Under the pieces are notes generated by a model that did not search any database, was not told where the DNA came from, and saw only the letters and a list, made by a program, of their open reading frames with translations. A DNA stretch of 23,883 nt from a virus: IMG/VR virus record IMGVR_UViG_3300025301_000115, positions 1-23,883 of that record; one strand, given 5' to 3'. The translations under genes and the position numbers were made by a program. Numbering within the stretch: position 1 is the first letter of the stretch; each line of letters opens with the position of its first letter. Below, one piece after another: positions 5,739 through 14,985 of this stretch.

Positions 5739-8700
5739 TTATCTGTTTCTGTCTCGTTCTCTTTCTTCTACGAATTCTTCTATCTGATCAAACATACCTT
5801 TCTCTAAAGCTACCCTAAGTGTTCGTGCCTCACGGAGTAATTCATTACGCAGGTTTTTGATTTCGAGGATTATTTCCCTTTTCTCCTCTGGAGTCCTGTC
5901 GTTATCATTGATGATCAGTTGTTGCAGTTCTCTAATCTCTGCAAGATTTTCGCCCTTGTCGAGAGAAGCTATTTGATTCAATTCTTTTTTAAGGTCTTTT
6001 ACTGTATCCACATATTGAAGCTGATATATGTCGTCATAGTGATAGGCTCTCTTGTCTCCTACCTCTATTAAATCTTCCAATGCCTTTGAATTAGCTAGAA
6101 ATTCATCCGTTAGGTCTTGCAATTTATAGAACTCATTAACCAAGCCACTCGACTCTGCGGGATGAACCAGACCACCAATGAATAATGACTTCTCCCACCC
6201 CGTAGAAGGCTTGGTCGGAGCATCTGGATTAACATAATTGGTTATCAGACCGTCAGCTACCATAGCTATATAAGCACCGTAAGGTCCCGTATATCCCTCC
6301 CATATCTTTTGCACCTGCAAGGGAGACATATTCAAAGCTTCTCCTACCTCCACATAGGCATTCGGAGTAGTTGCCCTGCGTTGTAATTTAGGATCAGTAG
6401 GAGCAGAAGGTCTTTCTGAAACGACAGGTTGTCCTGTGAAGAAATCATAATTAAAGGCTACTTCTACTACAGGTTTAGTCGCTTGTATTTCCCAAGGTGC
6501 CAATTTCAATGTGCCTGTGGCTTGTCGCCACATGGCTTCCCGTACATCCCGCCACGTTTCTCTTTCATCCATTAAACGTAAAAGCATTTCTGGTAAAGTT
6601 CCAAACATAAGTCCCAACTCAAACGGTTTGGGTATTCTCGGTGTGAATCCAAGCCACTTCTTAAAACCGGGTATGATCCAATACAGTTCCCTTTCTTCCT
6701 CCGACATCTCCTTATATTCATCAGAATCCTTGACTGCCATGTAATACAATGGGGTAAGTGACATAAACATAGCGGTTCGGAACCAAACTGCCGTTTGTCT
6801 TTCTCGCTTGGTAAGGGGTTTACCCCCTTTAGCTTTCTTACCGTAAGTACCTGTATAAGCACGGGCAAAAACATCCATCCCTTGCCACCTTGGGTTCTGG
6901 AAGGGTAACAGCGTAGATAAAATCTGAACCAGACGATTCTTACCCCTACGGGTAAAGTTAAGTATTTCCATAGCTTGGAAAATAGCTTCAGCTTCGTCCC
7001 CAGTTTCCTTTAAAATTTCGTTATATACCACTAAGCGAGTCGAGGTATCCGTAATAATAGTACCCTGTCCTAATAAATCCCATACACCCATAAGAATATC
7101 GAAAGGTAATCCTTTTATGCCTTCCACCGATGCAAGGTTTCGTATTCCCGATTGACGATAAGCCTCTTTAACTACCTTGTCGGCATCTTCGTAATCAGCA
7201 ATTACCTGATCATAACGGGTAACAACCCCAGCATTTCTTAATTTAAAATACCCTTCTGGTAACGTCATTTCTTCAGTCACTCCGGGAACCTGTGCCAATA
7301 ATTTACCATTAGCTAATTGCACTGCATTACCCATAGAGCGGAAAACCGTTGACAGGACACCCGTACCCAACAGTGATCCCGCAGTTAATCCGTCTCTCAT
7401 TACTTGTTTTGCCCAGAACACGGGAACTCTGGTAATGGATTCACTGACAACCCGCTTGGGAAAAGCTGCCGCACTTAAAAATCCACCCATAGGCATTTGA
7501 CCGTCAGCAAAATTCTGGAAGGCTTCAAACAAAGGTCTGTCCAATACCCTAAAGGCTTTGTTCTTTCCACCCACTCTGGTCTTTACTACCCTTGAATCCT
7601 TGGAACTTAACGGAACCTGCTCTGCCTGTCCCGCATCAATCATGTTCCTCATAACTCGGTTAGCTGCTACATTCTTCATTCCCAAGACAATAGCTGCCCT
7701 TAGATTCTGGGAGATAGCCGTTATTGGATCGAGGGTTTTCTTGGTTTCACTACCCTTGGCTTTGATAAATATATTCTTACCGAATGGGTGCATCCCTCGA
7801 AAGAGTTGAGGTCCCCTCGTCCTGACATCATCTCCTTCGTCAATAGCGAGTACACGATAGAAGGGGAAATAATCTGCATTAGCTGTCCACTGTTTAGCGG
7901 TTGTTTCATCCAGTACCTGCGTATCCACCAAGAATTTAACAATGTGCTTGTCCCACCTGTCGTAAGCTTTCGAAACATCATTTAACCAAGGATTTTCCTT
8001 TAAAATCTTTTTCGCATCTTTCTTGTCTTGTGCAGTAATTCTGATCTTTCTTCCTTCCTGATCAAATCGAGTTTCACGTTTTACCACTCTAATAGCATTC
8101 CAAAGCCATAAATTATTTGGATTTCTGAATAAAGGACGCATGAATTCCATAGGGGGTATCACAGGTTTGCCGTCCATAGGGGATAACTTTGCTACATGAA
8201 CATAACCCTTATCATAAACTACGGTGCCTTCCATGAAAGCACCTTTCCAAATCTCTCCTGATCTATCTGAAAACATTAAAGCAGATATAGCAGAGGTACT
8301 TGCCAGTAGCTGTTCCTCACCAAAACCTCTTGCTCTTTGTGCTACGGCTTCACTGGTAGCAAATGTGGCATACTGATCCACCAGTTGTTCACGAAGGTTT
8401 TCTATAGTAAAAAACTCCGTAGCTTTTAAAATACTTTCCCCTATCGTAATATCTTCAGCAAGCTCGTCCCTAATGGTAAGCCTACTGATAAGCCTCTCGG
8501 CAACTTCATCTAATTTCTTGCCACCCTTAAGAGAATACTTCTTACGGAGGGCATTCGGTACTTCTACTACAGTATCTTTGGTTAGCTCCTGCGTATAGGC
8601 AATATGGATTGCATCTGCCGAAGCGTTAAGGTTGAATTTAGCGGTGTACCCCGCAGAGACAAGCCTTTCGTTGATGCCCTTGGCACCCTCGATGGCTTCT

Positions 8701-11700
8701 TCTATACTTACTGCTCTTGTTTCTGAGAAGGCTTCTGATACAACTTCTTGAATAGGAGAGTCGCTAGTCTCTCTGATTCTTTCTCCCAGAGTTCCTCGTT
8801 CTCTACCGATAGAAGCGGGTAGGATACCTGTGTCCTCTCTAACGATTTCTTGTCTTTGTTTGCCATTATTGTCTATCCATGCAAATCCGTCATGTGTTAT
8901 ATATTTTACCCTATGATAAGTGTCAGTAGGAGTATTTCCTACACTGGCTATGTAAGAAGGAGGAACTAATCTACCTGTTTGAGTAAATCTTAAAGATGAT
9001 CTAGCTTGAACTAAAGGTTCAGTAACCTCTACAAGTGCAATATTAACTGTATAGCCTAATTCTTTTAGATTACGCACATCATCTAAAACTTGTGCTCTTT
9101 TACCAATCCCACCCACTTTTGGAATAAGTATATCTTTATTCCTTCTGACCATTTCTTGTGTGGCAAGCCTAGATAATACAGAAGCTTCTCTATGAACCGC
9201 ATTTGCCCCTATACCATCTCCGTATTCTGGAATAAAGCGTTTAACATCATCATTATCAATAATAGCTAAATTATTCTCTCTTGCTACGCTCTCAGCAAAA
9301 TATGATTTACCCGCAGCAGGAGGTCCTAGAAAGTACCAAGCGATTTTATTATTACCCACTCTGCCGTCTGCATAGCTTTCTGCTTTCTTTATAGTGGCAT
9401 CAATAACATTCTTCACTCCTTTAACTTTCTTACCGTCAATAACAAATTCCCGGTTGTTTAGGTAAGAAGGATTAAGTGCCCAATTTTCTCCATACCTTTG
9501 TAGGTATTTATCAATAGTTTCGGGAATTTCCATCATGCGTCTTTCTCCCTCTACTATAGCGGGATGTTCCATGAGATCATTAACAGGGGTTCCTGATTCC
9601 AATAACTCTAATAAATTTCTTTTACTCTCAATAAATTCCTGATCAGTAGTAGGGTAGGCTAACTTATATTTAACCTTCTGCCCTATCATGTGAGCAGGAG
9701 TTGGATATTGTTTTAACCTGTCGGTAATCCATTTACCCCTTCTTTTCTCTTCGGGTTGTGCCATGTATTCAGCAAAGTTCTCTCCGTAAGGGAAGCGGTA
9801 AGTATTTCTTGGTACTGTTCTTTCTCTCTCTGCGTATGTGGGGGCATTCTTTATGGCGGGTTCTCCTATTTCACGCAATAAGGTTTCACTGGCAGATGCT
9901 TCTGGAAAGAAATTAAATGGGAAACTAAAATCAGCTAATGTTTTATTAACTTGTTCTTCTGTCGCAGTCACAGTAGGTAGACCAAACTCTTCTGCAAATA
10001 TTTTCTGTTGTGCTTTGAGCTGTTGCGGGGAAGCATCAAGAGATACTTGAGTCATACCCATAAATCGGGTAACTATATCTTTGACTCTATCGAGTGTTTC
10101 TGGAGCCGTGTAATCTACATAATCTAAACTGCCTTGTGCTTCAGCCGTTTCTTTAGCAATCCTTAAACCGTCTGCATCTACTAATAATTCATTTTCCCAA
10201 TAACCTAAAGGCTGAAATGCGTCTATATTGACCAAGACTTCGCTCTTGTCTATTAGCCAAGATTGCAAGCTAAACCTGCCCACTTCATCTTTTCTCATAT
10301 ATGCAAATGCTTTGGCTACTTCAGGACTCAATGTGACAGGCACCACTTCATCTGACTCAATTACTGCACCACCCTGAATACCCCCTCGGTAAACCCTGAT
10401 CTGTTGCGGGAAAGCATCAAGAGATACTTGTGTAATATCTATTATTTCCTGTGCTGCTTTATCTACTTGAGCCTCAGTTAATTCTGGATTATTAGTCGAG
10501 TTCCTAAGATTATCCAATGATTGCTCTAAACGGTTAGGACTTTTGTTTAATACATTGAATACATCACTATAAAGTTCAGAACCAAAAGGAGTTCCTATTG
10601 CCCATGCTGCTTTATCGGGATCATAGGCATCAGCCATATCAAATAAGTCTCCCGTCAGACCAGATAGCTTGTACTTCATTATTGGGAAAGGTTTGCGTGG
10701 AGGGACAGGAATAACTTTACCCGTTCCCGTAGTAAATATTCTTTTATCTGGAGTAGTCGGAGGTTCTTTGGATTCGTATTCTATTTCTTGACTGGGTGCT
10801 GTGATCAATCTGCTTGAACCAACGTGCAAATATTCAGTACCCTCATAAGCGGCTTGTGCCCAAGCTGGAATCCTTCCGTCAAAGAGAATGGCATTATTTA
10901 AAACTACAGAGGGACGATCAATCGTATATGCAGTTATCTTCGACCTGTCGCCCTTGATTTCAAAAGGAGGATTGACAAAGCCATTCGCCATCATTTCCGC
11001 TTCTGACCTGTTATTGGTAACTACGTTAGTGGAGATGCTTCTGTCCACATCTCCTACTCCATAAACTCTAAAGAGAGTGGGGTGTTCTGGGAAGCCTTTC
11101 TCGGCAAGATTTTCTTGAGTGTACTGATAGAGTTGACTTTGAGTTGCCCCTACTTCCTTATTCTGTACTTCCCTACCAAATCTTCTAGTCATATTAGGAT
11201 CGCCAACAATGCCTTTCTCAAAAATAACTTGAGGAATGTGGGCGAGATTATTGCCGTACTCACCAGAACGGGCAGAAAGTGTGAACTCGGAAGTTAGCGA
11301 AGTAGGTCGTCTCTGCTCTTCACTTAGTTTAAATTTTAGATTAGGAATATCTGATAAAGGACGGGTAGGAATGGGAGTTGTAACATCAGCTTCTTCCGAG
11401 AAAGTGTCGTCTGTATCCACTGACTGCCCTGTAGCAGCAGATAACATTGAATAATATGTCTGTTGGTAATGCCTTTCCATTTCAACAGTAGTTCTACTCG
11501 CTGGACGAGATATCTGATACGTCTCTTGGGGTCTGCCGAATTCATCATAACTCTCTACTGTTACCTCTTCTTTCGTAACATCAGTTCGTGTTCGTGCCCC
11601 TATCTCTCCTGAGATAAGCTTGTCGTAAATGTCTTCTGTAGTCTGGAATCCAGCTTCATCAAAGCCACGATAAATACTTTCAAGGAACTTGGTAAAACGA

Positions 11701-14700
11701 TTTGCCAAAGCACGGGGTTGACCTACCACCTTGCTTTTACCTTCATGTATATCCTCTATGAGCATGGCTGATGCTTCTTCTTGTATGTTCTCTGGAGTGG
11801 TGCCAGCATAAACAATTTCGGCAACATCCATGTAAGTCGGGGCACGACCTAACCTGTCCCTTAATTTCATAAACATTGTTTTATCCCCACCGAATATTTC
11901 ATTGACTAGAGAACGGGATATTTTTTTGGTTTTAATGGAGTCTAGGAAATTCTTCTTCTCACTGGGACTAAACAAATCCATATCCACAGCACCGTGCCAA
12001 GATTCATGGGCTAGGGTTTTTAGTAGTTCTTCATATACAGCACCCCAAGTAACGTCTGCCTCACCAGTCTTGTTTTTGGCAGACCGTACTGCGGAAACTA
12101 CGTCCAACATAATCTTTCTTAAAGCGGGATTGAAGACACCAGTTACCTCGCTATCCCTTACGCTGTGTGCCCTTTCTATCTCATTATCCAGCATAGGAAC
12201 TACGTTAAGAGTAATTTCAGGTATATTCATTTCCACCAACGCTTTTTTCAGGTTCTCTAAATAATCTAAATTTTGTTTTAGATTTTCTTGTGCATTTGGA
12301 TCAGTGGCTAAATCTTGTTGGGTTTGTCTGTTGAGCGACCATGCACCGCCCTTATTCAAAACGTACTTGGTTCCCTTCTTATTGATGATTCCAGCACTAA
12401 TCAAATCGTTTCTTAAACGGGTAGCAGTACGCTTGCTATTTATATTATTAGGGTCTAAGCCCAACATACTAGCTATGTGATTAAGAGTGGGGGGATTGCC
12501 GCTAAAGAGGGAATCTACAACTCTGCTGTAGTCTTCTTTAAGCCAAGTTCTGGAAGTGAGATCGGGGAGAGAAATGGTATCCCCTTCGTGTGCTGGAAGG
12601 CTACTCAAAAATGAGTAGATAAATGATTTCTGGGCATTGGAAAGTTTATTGTAATTGCTTTCCCCAGTGAGTCTCTGGGCGAGTCTCTTGAATGTATCAG
12701 ATTTTGTATCAATATTAACATTGAGTTTTTTCTTGAGGTTCTCAAACATTTTACGACTGACTCTCGTAGGTGAATTAACACCCCGTGTCCTGTCGCTGAG
12801 AGAATCAGCTTTAGCCTTCATTAAGATATTGAAGTCTTTTTCGCTAAGAGCTTTTTTAATAACCTGTATGTCAAAGGTGGTAGCATCTCTGCCTACAGCA
12901 TTCAATATACGTTCAAAGGCTGCTTGATTTGAAATTCCAATATCATTGGTTTCCAATTCACCCAGTTCTACGGTATTGAAATAAGGATCGTTAAGGAGGG
13001 AACCTAACTCTACACCGAATTCACTGTCTTGTATTCCCAGTGATTCCAGCGTATCTGATACAAGTTCATTAGAATAACGGGATTGGCTGATGATATTGAA
13101 AGCACCTGATACACCCGCAGCTTCTTCCTCTGTTGCAAAGGATTCGCCCACCTTTCTGTCATGGCTATCCTTTATCTGATAACCGCCCTGACCGTCAGCA
13201 CCTACATAAAACTGATTAGGGGCTATAAGGTTTGGTTTACTGCTTTTAGCAAATGTAGGAATACTGTCCCAGTATTGATTATAGACATCCCAAGCTCTTT
13301 CAAAGAAAGGAATTCCTGTAGTTCGTATGATGCTATCGTTACTTTGGGGATCAAGAACGGCATCCCCCTTATGGGCTAAATGACCCAATCCTTTATCCTT
13401 GGCTTGTTCCATCCTCCTATTAACAGCTTTGTTTACTTTTCTATTTGATTCCTCTTTAGGTGAATAATTCTTATACGCCTGTGCGGTAGCAACCATACCC
13501 AAGGATATATCAGCAGGTACGAAAGCAAATTCACCGATACCTTCCGCTAATACTTCTCCAAAATTAATTAATTGTCCTTCTTCCAAAGTAGCTAACTGGG
13601 CAAAGTATTCAGCTCCTGCTGGAAGAGCTACTTGTGCGGGAGTTTGTAACGCAAAATTTGTCATAAAGCGATTGGCGGGAGAAGGAGTATCACCTACTGC
13701 TCGGAAACCTGCTCTGGGTAAGGTAGCTCCTGTAGGCTTATAAATATAAGGCATGATGCCTCTGGTACTTCTAGTTACTATTGTAGGAGCCATGATTTTA
13801 GTTGCTAAACCACCTGTTAATCCGTCAATGGAACCAATTATCAAGCCTCTGGTATTCGCATAATCTTCTGCTTCTTCTATGAGTTCTTCATTATTAAAGG
13901 TATCAATAATTGAATTACGATCAGTTACGTCCAATCCTTCTGCTTTAAGATATTCATAAAAAGAATGTACGTTTTCTACGCCATAAGAAGCTGCCCCTGT
14001 TGCTAATCCTGTGCCGAGAAAGTTTGTCAATCCAGAATAACCTGCTAAACGCAACGCACCCGCAGTTCCAAAACTAGCCATAAGTATTAAAAGCGTAGAT
14101 GCTCCAGACATCCCCACCACATCACCCATAAAATCCATTTTTTGAGGAGCAGTCAAATCACGAAAAGCTTCCCTTGTGTTTTCCCAACTTCCCTGTCCTG
14201 CGGTAAAGATATACTTAGAAGCATTACTTAGTTCAGCTTCAGCTAAAGCATTTGATCTACGAGCCGACTCAATACCCCGTTCTTCTAAAGATTTATAAAG
14301 TCCCTTCTCTTGCTTCTCAACCTCAATGCCAAATTGGGTAAGGTCTGCTCCTCCGTATATGTTGGGTTCAAAACTGGGTGGCAACGAGGTAATTCTTTCA
14401 GCTATATCTGCTTTTATTTCATCATCTGACTTACCGCTTCCATTTAATATCTTGTCTATTTCTTGAAGACGTAAACTCTCATCATCTGTTAAGGTGCCTC
14501 GAATGTCCTTCATTCTTAATTCGGCATCTTCGTTTTCAAGTGCGTCAATCTGAAAAGCCATTTCCTTTAAGTTATCTAAAGTAGTTTCTCCCCTTGGGGA
14601 CCATTCTTCAAGAACAGTTCTGGCTCCAGTAAAGGATTTACCTAAAAGACTCCAAAAATCTTCTCCTTCTGCTTTAGTAGTTTCTCCGAACCATTCTGCT

Positions 14701-14984
14701 TGTTCGTATCCGCCCTCTTCTACAGGACCAATCTTCAAATCAGTTCGTAACTTTCCCCTCTCATCTTCAGAAAGAACTTTTCCCACAGGAGGTATGAATT
14801 CTTCTTCAATAACTTCTTCAGATACCACTTCATCAGGAGTTTCAATTACCTCTTCTTCCACTTCCTCTTCAACCTGAAGGGGAGTGTTGGCAATATAATT
14901 CTCCAGAGCTTTTAATTTTTGCTCCTCAGATAAATCATCAGGTAGCCAAACTTGACGACCATCTGGAGTGGTTTCTAATCCCAT
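5739..14984 (-). CDS. Giant 3081-aa polyvalent virion protein: protease, ADP-ribosyltransferase, zeta-like kinase and LPD38 regions
   Basis: This is probably an internal virion protein ejected into the host with the DNA. In order: an acidic stretch (37-65); Gly/Ala-rich hydrophobic, membrane-like segments (about 290-340 and 490-520); a winged-helix-like patch (about 833-875); an HESWH zinc-protease motif (H993, E994, H997) with a possible third ligand in EEASA (1069-1073); a possible ADP-ribosyltransferase (R1306, STN 1318-1320, E1384); a better one with R1530, TLS 1551-1553 and ENE 1597-1599; a zeta-toxin-like kinase with GPPAAGKS (1887-1894), DNDD (1910-1913) and R1999/R2005 in RFTQTGR; and an LPD38-like region with FQNPRWQGMDVF (2695 on) and IPKPFELGLMFGTLPE (about 2784-2799). 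A coiled coil ends the chain. The start ATG follows GGAG in the end of the upstream gene. Enzyme activities are inferred from motifs. Confidence 0.85.
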   Translation of the reverse strand: MGLETTPDGRQVWLPDDLSEEQKLKALENYIANTPLQVEEEVEEEVIETPDEVVSEEVIEEEFIPPVGKVLSEDERGKLRTDLKIGPVEEGGYEQAEWFGETTKAEGEDFWSLLGKSFTGARTVLEEWSPRGETTLDNLKEMAFQIDALENEDAELRMKDIRGTLTDDESLRLQEIDKILNGSGKSDDEIKADIAERITSLPPSFEPNIYGGADLTQFGIEVEKQEKGLYKSLEERGIESARRSNALAEAELSNASKYIFTAGQGSWENTREAFRDLTAPQKMDFMGDVVGMSGASTLLILMASFGTAGALRLAGYSGLTNFLGTGLATGAASYGVENVHSFYEYLKAEGLDVTDRNSIIDTFNNEELIEEAEDYANTRGLIIGSIDGLTGGLATKIMAPTIVTRSTRGIMPYIYKPTGATLPRAGFRAVGDTPSPANRFMTNFALQTPAQVALPAGAEYFAQLATLEEGQLINFGEVLAEGIGEFAFVPADISLGMVATAQAYKNYSPKEESNRKVNKAVNRRMEQAKDKGLGHLAHKGDAVLDPQSNDSIIRTTGIPFFERAWDVYNQYWDSIPTFAKSSKPNLIAPNQFYVGADGQGGYQIKDSHDRKVGESFATEEEAAGVSGAFNIISQSRYSNELVSDTLESLGIQDSEFGVELGSLLNDPYFNTVELGELETNDIGISNQAAFERILNAVGRDATTFDIQVIKKALSEKDFNILMKAKADSLSDRTRGVNSPTRVSRKMFENLKKKLNVNIDTKSDTFKRLAQRLTGESNYNKLSNAQKSFIYSFLSSLPAHEGDTISLPDLTSRTWLKEDYSRVVDSLFSGNPPTLNHIASMLGLDPNNINSKRTATRLRNDLISAGIINKKGTKYVLNKGGAWSLNRQTQQDLATDPNAQENLKQNLDYLENLKKALVEMNIPEITLNVVPMLDNEIERAHSVRDSEVTGVFNPALRKIMLDVVSAVRSAKNKTGEADVTWGAVYEELLKTLAHESWHGAVDMDLFSPSEKKNFLDSIKTKKISRSLVNEIFGGDKTMFMKLRDRLGRAPTYMDVAEIVYAGTTPENIQEEASAMLIEDIHEGKSKVVGQPRALANRFTKFLESIYRGFDEAGFQTTEDIYDKLISGEIGARTRTDVTKEEVTVESYDEFGRPQETYQISRPASRTTVEMERHYQQTYYSMLSAATGQSVDTDDTFSEEADVTTPIPTRPLSDIPNLKFKLSEEQRRPTSLTSEFTLSARSGEYGNNLAHIPQVIFEKGIVGDPNMTRRFGREVQNKEVGATQSQLYQYTQENLAEKGFPEHPTLFRVYGVGDVDRSISTNVVTNNRSEAEMMANGFVNPPFEIKGDRSKITAYTIDRPSVVLNNAILFDGRIPAWAQAAYEGTEYLHVGSSRLITAPSQEIEYESKEPPTTPDKRIFTTGTGKVIPVPPRKPFPIMKYKLSGLTGDLFDMADAYDPDKAAWAIGTPFGSELYSDVFNVLNKSPNRLEQSLDNLRNSTNNPELTEAQVDKAAQEIIDITQVSLDAFPQQIRVYRGGIQGGAVIESDEVVPVTLSPEVAKAFAYMRKDEVGRFSLQSWLIDKSEVLVNIDAFQPLGYWENELLVDADGLRIAKETAEAQGSLDYVDYTAPETLDRVKDIVTRFMGMTQVSLDASPQQLKAQQKIFAEEFGLPTVTATEEQVNKTLADFSFPFNFFPEASASETLLREIGEPAIKNAPTYAERERTVPRNTYRFPYGENFAEYMAQPEEKRRGKWITDRLKQYPTPAHMIGQKVKYKLAYPTTDQEFIESKRNLLELLESGTPVNDLMEHPAIVEGERRMMEIPETIDKYLQRYGENWALNPSYLNNREFVIDGKKVKGVKNVIDATIKKAESYADGRVGNNKIAWYFLGPPAAGKSYFAESVARENNLAIIDNDDVKRFIPEYGDGIGANAVHREASVLSRLATQEMVRRNKDILIPKVGGIGKRAQVLDDVRNLKELGYTVNIALVEVTEPLVQARSSLRFTQTGRLVPPSYIASVGNTPTDTYHRVKYITHDGFAWIDNNGKQRQEIVREDTGILPASIGRERGTLGERIRETSDSPIQEVVSEAFSETRAVSIEEAIEGAKGINERLVSAGYTAKFNLNASADAIHIAYTQELTKDTVVEVPNALRKKYSLKGGKKLDEVAERLISRLTIRDELAEDITIGESILKATEFFTIENLREQLVDQYATFATSEAVAQRARGFGEEQLLASTSAISALMFSDRSGEIWKGAFMEGTVVYDKGYVHVAKLSPMDGKPVIPPMEFMRPLFRNPNNLWLWNAIRVVKRETRFDQEGRKIRITAQDKKDAKKILKENPWLNDVSKAYDRWDKHIVKFLVDTQVLDETTAKQWTANADYFPFYRVLAIDEGDDVRTRGPQLFRGMHPFGKNIFIKAKGSETKKTLDPITAISQNLRAAIVLGMKNVAANRVMRNMIDAGQAEQVPLSSKDSRVVKTRVGGKNKAFRVLDRPLFEAFQNFADGQMPMGGFLSAAAFPKRVVSESITRVPVFWAKQVMRDGLTAGSLLGTGVLSTVFRSMGNAVQLANGKLLAQVPGVTEEMTLPEGYFKLRNAGVVTRYDQVIADYEDADKVVKEAYRQSGIRNLASVEGIKGLPFDILMGVWDLLGQGTIITDTSTRLVVYNEILKETGDEAEAIFQAMEILNFTRRGKNRLVQILSTLLPFQNPRWQGMDVFARAYTGTYGKKAKGGKPLTKRERQTAVWFRTAMFMSLTPLYYMAVKDSDEYKEMSEEERELYWIIPGFKKWLGFTPRIPKPFELGLMFGTLPEMLLRLMDERETWRDVREAMWRQATGTLKLAPWEIQATKPVVEVAFNYDFFTGQPVVSERPSAPTDPKLQRRATTPNAYVEVGEALNMSPLQVQKIWEGYTGPYGAYIAMVADGLITNYVNPDAPTKPSTGWEKSLFIGGLVHPAESSGLVNEFYKLQDLTDEFLANSKALEDLIEVGDKRAYHYDDIYQLQYVDTVKDLKKELNQIASLDKGENLAEIRELQQLIINDNDRTPEEKREIILEIKNLRNELLREARTLRVALEKGMFDQIEEFVEERERDRNR
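10020..10049 (-). repeat. 30-bp direct repeat, copy 2 in transcription order
   Basis: This copy matches 10401-10430 at 29 of 30 bases and lies 381 bases (127 codons) away in the same frame. It encodes TQVSLDASPQ at about residues 1646-1655. Together the copies bracket the ADP-ribosyltransferase-like domain of the giant gene. Confidence 0.85.
10401..10430 (-). repeat. 30-bp direct repeat, copy 1 in transcription order
   Basis: This copy encodes TQVSLDAFPQ at about residues 1519-1528, immediately before the IRVYRGG strand of the ADP-ribosyltransferase-like domain. It differs by one base from the copy at 10020-10049. Confidence 0.85.
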
Positions 14985-14985
14985 G

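Noticed and set aside
11902-12264. 120-aa plus-strand frame opposite the protease region of the giant gene
   Set aside because: Ser/Leu/Phe-rich antisense composition, no binding site, and a well-supported gene on the other strand.
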